Shown piece after piece: positions 1 to 8,212 of a stretch of 64,000 nucleotides of DNA (the first letter of the stretch is position 1; every line of letters starts with the position of its first letter). A model generated the notes under the pieces. It had not been told where the DNA came from. It saw only the letters and a program-made list of their open reading frames with translations, and made no database searches. The position numbers and the translations under genes were made by a program. The DNA comes from Lycium barbarum. Lineage: Eukaryota > Streptophyta > Magnoliopsida > Solanales > Solanaceae. The stretch is taken from positions 90,789,777-90,853,776 of the forward strand of contig NC_083338.1 of NCBI RefSeq assembly GCF_019175385.1, given 5' to 3'.

Positions 1-2390
1 GTCTTCTAGTTGTGGTTATGGTGGAATTCACATTGGAAATGAAAGTTGAATAAATTTAGTTGAAGTTGAAAAAAATAGGTGTTTGGCCGTGTGGTATGGG
101 GTTGGTGGAATGGCAATGAATTAAGTTTGTTTAACATGTTAGTGTGTTGTTGTGATGCTTGCAATGTAATGAAGATAAAATGACGCAAGTTTGTATTGAA
201 ATGGAATGTAGAAGCTTATGTCGTTTTACTACGATTGTATGACATTATGGAAATGAAGTTGTTAAGATGCAAATTATGAGTATTGTTGCTGAAGTTGGAA
301 GATAGAAACATGTTATGAATATGTTTGTTATAGATTAGAAGCTTTGAAGGAAATATGACTTTGATGGAAAGTTTGTATATTTGGTATATTTTGTGAATAT
401 TTTGTAAATATGATATGAAATGCTTCCAGATTACATTGTGATGATCTTGATTAATGATAAATATGAAAACATTGAGATTGGGTTGGAAGTGTGAAGTCGG
501 AATGAACGTTATTGCACTATGTCAGAAAGTAGAACTAGTTGCATTATATTGTGATTGTTGTTGTTGTTGATTGTTTTGGCTGAGTGGAATTCTCGGGGGT
601 GCTATGTGTATAGGGGAAATGCTGCCCAAATTTCTGTAGAAAAGTGTTGAATTGAGATTTAAGCCCTAAGGCCATGTGGGTGACTTTTGGTAAATGTGAC
701 CATTTGCAGATTTGACGAAATAGGAAGTGAGCTTGGAAAGGCGTAAGGAGCTTGAAAGGTATGTAAATTTATTCCGATTCTTCTCTTGGCATGTCCTAGA
801 TGTACTAGGGTTGGAATTACGCCTCGGGGAATATTCTGTCCATCGGAATCCGCATTTGAAATTGTCGCATTTTCGTTCAATAGAATTGAACTCTTTAAGT
901 ATCCTTTGTTGCAGATTATGCAAATTTCCCCAAATTTCCTAGAAAGTTATGGAATGCCCTAGGACCTTTGTAGGTGACCGCATAAGCCTAAAAATACGTA
1001 ATTTGAGCCCACCGCTTCATTTGTTCCGAGGTGGGCCACTATTTCCGATTTTACCCTTTTGTATTTATGACTTGTCTTCGAACTGCTTTAAAGGAAACGT
1101 TTGAACTACTCCTCTATCTCTTATTCAAAAATTGTTTTAAATATTCCGTTAAGTCTTATAAATTGTTTTGGATCTTGGAAACGATCTGAGAAAAGATTAT
1201 GCCTCCGTAACCCATTATGACATTCGAAATTCATTTACTATGATTCCGTCCGATTTCATTGATTTGATTTGTCATTCGATATGCCTCATTGAGTCTCTGG
1301 AAATATATATGTTATTTTTATTGCATTTAGTTTCTCACTACTCCGTTCGTGGATGCCTCAATGTTTCCCCCACTGAGCCCGGGCCAGGATATGTTGTCAA
1401 GCGTATTTCTCTGCATTGTTCGCCGTGCCTCGATGCGAGGGGGCAGGTATACGTGTAAATGGGTTGTGGAGTATGCTGTGCCATGTACACACATTTGATA
1501 TGATATGTTATGATCTGATATGATACATTATGTTACGGGTTATCCCCTATTCTGATCCTTATGTGTAGTGGCACCAGTGTCGGGAGGGTGACCACGTTCT
1601 GTCTACCGAGTCCCTTGGCGGGGGCCGGATATGATATGGCATATGTTTCTGTACACACTTCTTATGTTTGAAAATATGCATTTGATATTCTGGATTTTGC
1701 ATTCCTTTTCTGTTCGTTCTGTTTCCGGTTATGATTTTTTTTCTGTACTTCAGGCTTTGCATATTCAGTACATATTTCGTACTGACCCCTTTCTTCGGGG
1801 GTTGCGTTTTCATGCCGCGCAGGTAGAGACGACAGGTTTGCTGATCCGCCCGCATAGGACCTTATTCTGCTATTTTGGAGTGCTCTTTTATTCAGAACAT
1901 ACACTTTTGGTATATACTTTTGTTCGCTATGTATGTGTACATTTGTTCTGGGGTACGGCGGGGCCCTGTCCCGCCATATGATTCATTCGGTCTGTTTAGA
2001 GGTCTGTAGACTTATTTGTGGGTGTGTGTGCCTACTTCTGTACAGTTGTATCCCTATGATCTCTTTCTTTATGGCAGCCTTGTCGGCTCGCGCATGTATA
2101 TGTTGTTCTGTTGGCCCTGTGTGGCCTTTGTTGGTATTTGTTGTGTACAGGGTTATTTTGGATAGTCCGAAAAACAAAGGAAACTCTGCCGAAATTTTCT
2201 TTAAAAATCTTATAACTTTGAAACACCGCCTTGTCGGCTTCTGTAATATACCTTGATGGGTTTGATATAATCTGAGGCAGGGTTTGACATTTGTGTCGGT
2301 ATAAGTCATCTGTTTGCCACTCAGATTTGTGATTGTGTTCGGGTGCCCAATTCGGGCACTACTCACGGCCCACGGGGTTGGGTCGTGACA
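1..2390 (+). mobile_element. T1: 3' part of a long LTR, nested in the T2 5' LTR
   Basis: The end reads GGGGTTGGGTCGTGACA, the terminus shared by the other plus-strand LTRs here, and the next base (2391) resumes mid-LTR sequence of T2. That switch marks T1 as an insertion. The LTR start is beyond the window edge, so T1 may be a solo LTR or the 3' LTR of a full element. The block near 615 (AAATGCTGCCCAAATTTCTG) recurs in most LTRs of the window. If T1 is an ordinary insertion, AGTAT (2391-2395) is the right copy of its target duplication. It has no coding capacity; the short reading frames inside have no family resemblance. Confidence 0.8.
1765..1975 (+). other. LTR hairpin cassette, T1 copy
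   Basis: Hairpin 1 pairs TCAGTAC (1765-1771) with GTACTGA (1779-1785) across a 7-base loop. Hairpin 2 pairs CCCC (1786-1789) with GGGG (1797-1800). Hairpin 4 pairs GGCGGG (1957-1962) with CCCGCC (1970-1975) across GCCCTGT. The second pair of hairpin 4 is G-C here but A-T in T2, a two-sided change. Confidence 0.6.
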
Positions 2391-4330
2391 AGTATGGTAT
2401 GTTGGTGGAATTGTGGAATATTGTGTAGGTTGTTTGAATGTGTTCTTGAATTCTGTTTGAATGATCTTGGATTAGTAATGAATGTGTGAGCGTTGATATT
2501 GGCTTGAATGTACATAGTTGAATTGAATGTTGATGAACTATGTAGAGAAGAGGGTTACTAATGTTAGAATGAAAATTGGATTGATTGTTGATGTTATTAG
2601 TATGGTTGTTGGTATTGTTGTTGATGTTTTGGCCGAGTAGAAGTCTCGGGGATGTTGAATTAATAGGGGAGATGCTGCCCAAATATCTGTAGACAAATGC
2701 TAACTTAAGATTAAATTCCAAAGTGCCTATAGCTAATGTTGGTATCTATGGACATATTGTAGATTTTGGAAAATCCGGAACTTGTGTTTGGAGCAGTTAA
2801 GAAGGGAATAAGGTATGTAAAGCTTCACCTTTCTTTCTTTTGGCATGGCTTAATCATACTAGGCTATGGTCCGAGTCTCGGGGAAAACTCTATTCCGAAA
2901 AATTCGAGCGTGAGTAGGACCCTTATTCATTTCAATGCAATTCAATTATGAACTTTGTACTTTGATATGCTTGAATGAAAAATAGCTTAAACACCTTTTT
3001 GCTCCTAAAAGAGTTTTGTATCGTAAAACATCTGTAACTTTCATGAACGGAACCGGATTGCTCTGAAACCTTCGTGGGTGACCCCATAAGGCCTAATGTT
3101 CGTAATTTGTGTACGCCACCTCGATTCGACCTGAGGTGGGCCCACAATTCCCGAGACCTTCTTGTATTGTTCTATTTGACTTATTTCCGTACGACACTTA
3201 AAGGAAACTTTCGGCTATTGTTCCGGTTACTAAACGATAGTTGTTTTAACTAGTCCATTGAGTCCTGTGATATATTTTGATATATACAAACGATCTCAGA
3301 AGTTTTGCTTTGACATAATCAGTCGTAACATCCGAAAGGTACGTACTATGATTATCGTCCGAATTCTTTTCTAAATGACCTATCGTTCGGATTATTCTAT
3401 CGAGTCTTTGTAAATATTTTATGATGCATATAGTTTCTCACTACTCTACTCGTGGATGCCTCAATGCTTCCTTCACTGCGCCCGGGCCAAGATATGTTAT
3501 CACGCGTAATCCACTGCATTGTTCGCCGTGCCTCGATGTGAGGGGGCAGGTATGACATGTACATGGGTTCTGGAGTATGATGTGCCATGTGCATATATTA
3601 TGATGTTTGGATGATATGATATGATATGGCCATCTGATATGCTATGATATGTTATGGAGCCATTCGCTATCTTGGAGTATGATGTGTTATGGCGCCAGTG
3701 ACGGGGTGGCGACCATGTTCTGTTCACCGAGTCCCATATTGGGGCCGGATTTGGCATATGTTTGGCATGCATTATTTATGTTTTGTAAGTATGCATTTTG
3801 ATATTCTGGACATGGCACTCATTTTCTGTACTTTCTGTTCCGGTCATGATTTTGTCTATTGTACTTCACGCTTTACATATTCAGTACATATTCAGTACTG
3901 ACCCCCTTTCTTCCTGCGTTTCATGCCCGCAGGTACAGAGGCTCGATTTGCTTATCCACCCGCTTAGGACTCCTGCTCTGCTATTTTTTAGTGCTCCTTT
4001 GTCCGGAGCCCACATTTTGGTACAAACTTTTCTGTTGTATATGTATATGTTTATTCAGGGGTATGACGGGGCCCTGTCCCGTCTTATGATTCTGTTGTTA
4101 CTCGTAGAGGTCTGTAGACATACATGTGGGTTGTGTATATGTTCTGGGATTATGTATTTTGTGAAAGCCTTGTCGTCTTCCGTGCGCTATATCCATGCAT
4201 ATGCGACAGTTAGAAACACCATTTTCCCCTTATATCTGTATAACTTGTTTATATGCTGGTTTGGGTTATTGGGTGCGTACGGGTGTCCAGCTTGGACACC
4301 AGTCGCGGCCAACGGGGTTAGGTCATGACA
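2391..4330 (+). mobile_element. T2 5' LTR, 3' portion
   Basis: Collinear with 9148-11091 of the 3' LTR. It starts where T1 ends and finishes ...GGTCATGACA directly before the primer-binding site. About 930 bp of its 5' end must lie on the far side of T1, outside the window. Open frames such as 3798-4328 (176 codons) fall in this LTR and are not preserved in the partner LTR, so they are not called as genes. Confidence 0.88.
3881..4083 (+). other. LTR hairpin cassette, T2 5' LTR copy
   Basis: Hairpin 1 is TCAGTAC (3881-3887) with GTACTGA (3895-3901). Hairpin 2 has lost its GGGG arm in this copy only. Hairpin 4 is GACGGG (4065-4070) with CCCGTC (4078-4083) across GCCCTGT. Confidence 0.55.
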
Positions 4331-4334
4331 AAAG

Positions 4335-4346
4335 TGGTATCAGAGC
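4335..4346 (+). other. Primer-binding site (tRNA-iMet), T2
   Basis: TGGTATCAGAGC begins four bases after the LTR end and is the usual plant primer-binding site, complementary to the 3' end of initiator methionine tRNA. It sets the 5' LTR boundary at 4330. Confidence 0.93.
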
Positions 4347-4531
4347 GGTTCATCCTCAGAGTGTCTACAGACCCTGTCTGGTAGAGTCTTGTTTATCGGT
4401 GTGTTGTGCACCACATCTATAAACAGGAGGCTACAGGACATTTAGGATGTTACCTTTCTTTCTTATCTTAGATCGTGCGATAGAGCTGTGCTATTAGGAT
4501 CATTTCCTTCTGACCGATTGTTATGTTTACA
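4347..4531 (+). other. T2 untranslated leader
   Basis: About 185 bp between primer-binding site and gag start with no open frame. It is alignable with the T14 leader (63194-63381) and, inverted, with the T3 leader (11092-11197), including the shared stretch GTCTTGTTTATCGRTGTGTT. Encapsidation signals would be expected here, but I cannot point to one. Confidence 0.6.
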
Positions 4532-4534
4532 ATG

Positions 4535-5798
4535 ATGCCTCCGAAGAAGGCGACGGCTACCCAGAATGGAAAAGCAGTGGCAGGAGAGACTAGCCAGGCC
4601 CAGAGAGTTACCAGGGACCGTGCTCAGCTCGAGCCGGAGGTTGTGCCCCCGACAGCTAGTTCTGCTATGCCACCAGCATCAGAGGGGTTTAGAGCGGCAC
4701 CAGCTACAGAACAGAGGGCGGCTTCACCACCAGCCCCTAGAGCTACAATACCCGAGCCTCTAGCTCCACAACTAGGAGCAGAGGATAGGGCTATGCGAGA
4801 GGCGGTCCAGTTGCTGACCAGATTGGTGGCGGAGCAGGGGCACAGGTACGGATTTGGAGGTCATCAGGCGCACAGAAATGATACTTCAAGGGCCCGTGAG
4901 TTCTTGACATGTAATCCTCCATAGTTCTTCGGGACAAAGCCCGAGGAGGATCCCCAGGAGTTTATCAGAAAGATGCGGCGTACGTTATGGTTGATTAAGG
5001 CTTCTGCGACTGAGTCCGTCGAGTTAGCTTCGTATCGGTTGCACGAGGTAGCTGCTAATTGTATGAGTCCTGGGAGATGTCCAGGGGTGACGACGCTCCC
5101 CCAGCAGTGTGGGACGAGTTTACTGAGGCCTTTCTTGGCCACTTTCTACCTCCGGAGCTGCGGCGGGCTAGGGTTGACAGATTCTTGCAGCTGAGACAGG
5201 GGGCAGGAGCGTCCGAGAGTACAGTCTAGAGTTCGACTCACTGGCTAGATATGGACCCGCTATAGTAGCTGATATGGATGACAGGATGCACCGGTATGTG
5301 ATGGGGCTAGATATTTATTTGATTGATAGTTTCCTGGCGATGGCTTCCCAGCAAGGGATGGATATTGCCCGGGTACAGGCATACGCCCAGGGTATGGAGG
5401 ACCAACATAAGGGGCATCAGCCCGATGGAGATCGTGGCAGGAGCCAGCCCAAGAGGGCCAGATCAGTTGGGTATTCTAGGGAGTTTTGGAGTAGGTCGTC
5501 TCAGCAGCAGGGTAGCAGGTATTCTTCCCAGCCAGTACGGAGTACACCCCCACAGTGCTCTGGCCGGAGATCAGATAATGCAGGATATTCAGGAGCAGGC
5601 CCGAGCTCCAGGCCTTCGGGTTCACAGGTGGACAGAGGTTCCGGCCAGATGAGGCCACCCAGACCTCAGTGTTCTTATTGTGGGAGGCACCACCCTGGAG
5701 AGTGCTATCGTGCTACATGTGCCTGTTTTTCTTGCGGCCGTCAAGGCCATACTATGAGAGAGTGTCCATACAGGGGCAGTCCAGGTGGTGCGGCTTAG
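4535..5798 (+). pseudogene. gag: gag remnant of T2 (capsid and zinc knuckle)
   Basis: The nucleocapsid/capsid polyprotein of a Ty3/gypsy element; it would package element RNA in the cytoplasm. I chose the ATG at 4535, which opens MPPKKAT as in T14. The preceding ATG at 4532 is in the same frame. A proline/alanine-rich head leads into the retrotransposon gag core, from about AMREAVQLLTRL onward. Damage: a TAG at 4922-4924, a one-base loss near 5060 that shifts frame, a second shift near 5200 that restores it, and a TAG at 5796-5798. The 5274-5798 segment is open for 174 codons, is rich in Ser, Gln, Arg and Gly, and ends in a CCHC knuckle. The frame after the last stop continues toward protease, so gag and pol were probably one frame. 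Confidence 0.88.
5724..5765 (+). other. CCHC zinc knuckle of T2 gag
   Basis: CFSCGRQGHTMREC has the CX2CX4HX4C spacing of retroelement nucleocapsids and would bind genomic RNA. A second, incomplete cysteine cluster (CSYCGRHHPGEC) precedes it. All four metal ligands of the main knuckle are intact. Confidence 0.9.
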
Positions 5799-6062
5799 CC
5801 TACTGGGTCAGCTGTTGGTTCAACGTCTTCTTCCGTAGCTATGCGCCCTACGGGGAAGGGTATGCCGACACCAGCAGGCCACGATAGAGGCCGTGGTGGA
5901 GCTTCCAGTTCTGGCGGTCCTTCGAACCGCATCTATGCCTTGACTAGTCGACAGGACCCGGAGGCGCAACCAAACGCGGATACAGGTATATTATTGTTTT
6001 TTTTAGATATATGTGCATTGATAGGTCTAGGCTCTATTTTGTGGTATATTCTCCCCTCTTAG
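5799..6062 (+). pseudogene. gag-protease junction remnant of T2
   Basis: In frame with gag after the TAG at 5796. A Ser/Gly-rich linker leads into NRIYALTSRQDPEA, the usual entry to the chromovirus protease. The following segment keeps the outline of the protease start, but its aspartate position reads Gly in ALIGLGS. The frame stops at 6060-6062 and recognisable homology ends there. The protease was dead in this copy. Confidence 0.7.
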
Positions 6063-6278
6063 TTATTAATAGAATTGGGACAAACCCGAATTGATAAAAA
6101 CGTTGAAGTAGTCATACATATAATGAAAGGTGAGTATTGATGATTTAGAAGACTAATACGGTAAATGCAAATGAAAGACCCTCTCCAGATCGGAGTGGGA
6201 CCCACTACGAGAACTTTCCGGAAATTGTTAAGACCCCGGCTTACCCTAGACTGTGTGAAAAAGATTGTGTAAGGAAGT

Positions 6279-6398
6279 GGGTGCAATTATATCAGCATTA
6301 ACATGTCGAAATGCACTAAAGTTTAGAGGTTAAGCGTGCTAGGGTTAGAGCAAATTTGGGATGGGTGACCCCCTGGGAAGTAAACTAAAATTTTCACA
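6279..6398 (+). pseudogene. 5S rRNA-derived sequence keeping the Pol III internal promoter
   Basis: The block aligns without gaps to plant 5S rRNA for about its first 103 positions. Identity is poor in the 21-50 region and complete or nearly so where the internal promoter lies: GTTAAGCGTG (6329-6338, box A) and GGATGGGTGA followed by CCCCCTGGGA (6359-6378, box C). The first 20 positions match at about 15. A TTTT run at 6391-6394 falls close to where the 5S gene would terminate. It is not a working ribosomal RNA: the middle stem sequence is gone. Selective survival of the promoter blocks is the pattern reported for Cassandra-type short LTR retrotransposons, which carry 5S sequence. I did not find paired LTRs around it. 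Confidence 0.82.
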
Positions 6399-7219
6399 AG
6401 TGTAGGTATAAGAGACAAATGGGAATTTGGGGTAACCTAAAGGAAATTAGAATATGCAGAGTGGCTAGAAACACTTATAGAGGTCCCGTAGGTTGAGGCG
6501 GACTAGATTGGTGAAAAGGAAGAAAGCGCAACATAGCTCGGGAATCCGAGTAAATTTGAATAGCGGTTGGAAATGTTTGTAAGCGAAATCGTAGTAAATG
6601 TATATGTATGCGTATGACCTTTCACTGGTGACTGTATTAATTGAGAGGTGAGTTCCAGCAACTAGTATTGCGAAATACGGAAGATATTAATCGAATCAAA
6701 TTCAAGAGACAAAGCGAAAAGTAGGGTACAGATGTTATGAAATAAACGAATGCTGATTCTACTACAAATTAAGGTCGAAAAACGCTAACACGATGATATT
6801 TGGAAAGGAAAGTGAGTGAGTAAATGGGAGGCAAGGAACTTAAAGTGTCGGAAAAGGTGAAAAGTAAGAAACATGATTAAGTAAAGCCTTCAGAAGAGCC
6901 GACAGACGAAGCATGAAATTATTTGCGTCGAAATTTGAAGAACAAGTTTGTAAACGAGCGAGACTGTGATGGTATAGGACAAAAGAAAAACAAACCTCAG
7001 GAAGGTGAACGGTTAAAAAAATAAAAAAAATAAACGTATAATGAATAAGCGTCGAAAATGGATGTCCTTATAAGTACATCAATCAAACTAAATACAAGAA
7101 TGTAATTAGCAAGGAGATAGGCATGATAGACTTTGCAATGGAGGAGTTACAAATGTAAGAAGATCGCGGAAGACGATGGTGGCTTAAAGGGCATAGATGT
7201 TTACAGACCCTCTTAATAA

Positions 7220-7236
7220 GGGGGGGGGGGGGGGGG
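7220..7236 (+). repeat. Poly-G tract (17 bases)
   Basis: An uninterrupted run of 17 G within T2, continuing into GAGAG. It has G-quadruplex potential and its length is likely to vary or be mis-sequenced. Confidence 0.9.
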
Positions 7237-7439
7237 AGAGCATACTAGGCCTAAAATGAACTATGACAAATCAAGCCCCAGAAAAGGAAACTTATTAGCT
7301 CGGGACCAGAGTTTAGGATATGTTGGCATATCGTGAAGATTACGAATAGATGTGAGAATAAATTGACAATAAAGTGTGCCATGAGATAGATGTAGGAAGA
7401 ATCTGGAAGGCACTTGGAGAGGTCAACAAACATAAAAAG

Positions 7440-8085
7440 GGAAAACCCGAAACAGCACTATTTGAGATTTGGTATGGCAAGAAGTGCAAATTACCGATCA
7501 GTTTGTTCGATGTCGACGGAACTAAGTTAATTGACCCAGATACAATCTAGAAGGCAGTCGATAAAGAAGGATTTATTTAGAAACGGTTGCTGGCAGCCCA
7601 AAGTCGACGGGAATCATACGTCGAAAATCGACGTCGACGCTTAAAGTTCCAAGTTGGCGAAAGGCTATTCCTGAGGACGTCACCTATGGGAAGTATAATA
7701 AGACTTGGCAGGAAGGGAAAGCCCAATTTGAGATATAGTAGACTTTATCAGATTGTCCGTAGTGTTAGTAAACTCACCCATGAACCAGAGTTATCACCAA
7801 ATTAGGAGTGGTACATCCAGTCTTCCACGTGCCTATGCCTCGCAAATGTGTTGGTGACCCTTTCCCAAGTGTTTCACAAAAATGATATTTAAGTGACAGA
7901 GAAGCTACCATATAAGGAATAGTCTGTGTCTATAACGGACGGTTAGGCGAGGAAGTTATATGTCAAAAACGTAGTTTCGGTTAAAGTATTGTAGCCAAAA
8001 AATAATAAAGAAAAGACGATTTGGGAGGCCGAAAGGAAAAATGAAGATGAAGTATCCCTAATCGTTTTCTGCGCCACCGGCAACC
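7440..8085 (+). pseudogene. pol: Integrase C-terminus and chromodomain remnant of T2
   Basis: Decayed 3' end of pol. The segment 7450-7580 resembles the end of the chromovirus integrase core (FEIWYGKKCKLPIS). The frame 7587-7805 covers the basic linker and the GPY/F-like region (FQVGERLFLRTSPMGS, then KPNLRYSRLYQIVRSV). From about 7890 to 8080 the outline of a chromodomain is still visible (VKNVVSVKVL, then TIWEAERK), crossed by several stops. Divergence is far greater than between the two LTRs of the element, so this decay predates the last transposition. Chromodomains of this type steer integration toward marked chromatin. Confidence 0.75.
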
Positions 8086-8198
8086 TAAGCTTCTAAACGG
8101 AAATGTTAAATGATCATATGTGACATGTATAGAGGAGACCTCCCGGAAGTACTATAATACACCATGAGACCGGTTCAACATTCGAGGACGAATGTTTT

Positions 8199-8212
8199 AA
8201 AGGGGGGGAGGA
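8199..8212 (+). other. Polypurine tract, T2
   Basis: AAAGGGGGGGAGGA lies directly before the 3' LTR and would prime plus-strand DNA synthesis. It is intact although pol is not, as expected for an element copied in trans. Confidence 0.9.

Larger units (their letters stand above)
6063..7435 (+). other. Unassigned T2 interior where protease, RT and RNase H should be
   Basis: About 1.4 kb with no frame above 75 codons and no reverse transcriptase or RNase H motif that I can read. In T12 the equivalent coding content takes roughly 2.5 kb. It contains the 5S-like block and a 17-base G run. Either pol was replaced and eroded before transposition, or foreign DNA was acquired. I cannot separate these by eye. 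Confidence 0.5.

Noticed and set aside
3798..4328. 176-codon open frame as a possible gene
   Set aside because: It lies in the T2 LTR; the 3' LTR copy breaks the frame, and the conserved bases are explained better by the hairpin cassette.
4335..4346. Part of a tRNA gene
   Set aside because: Only the primer-binding complement of a tRNA 3' end is present, at the LTR border, with no cloverleaf.
6279..6398. Functional 5S rRNA gene
   Set aside because: Positions 21-50 and the 3' end do not match and could not form the 5S helices; only the promoter blocks are preserved.
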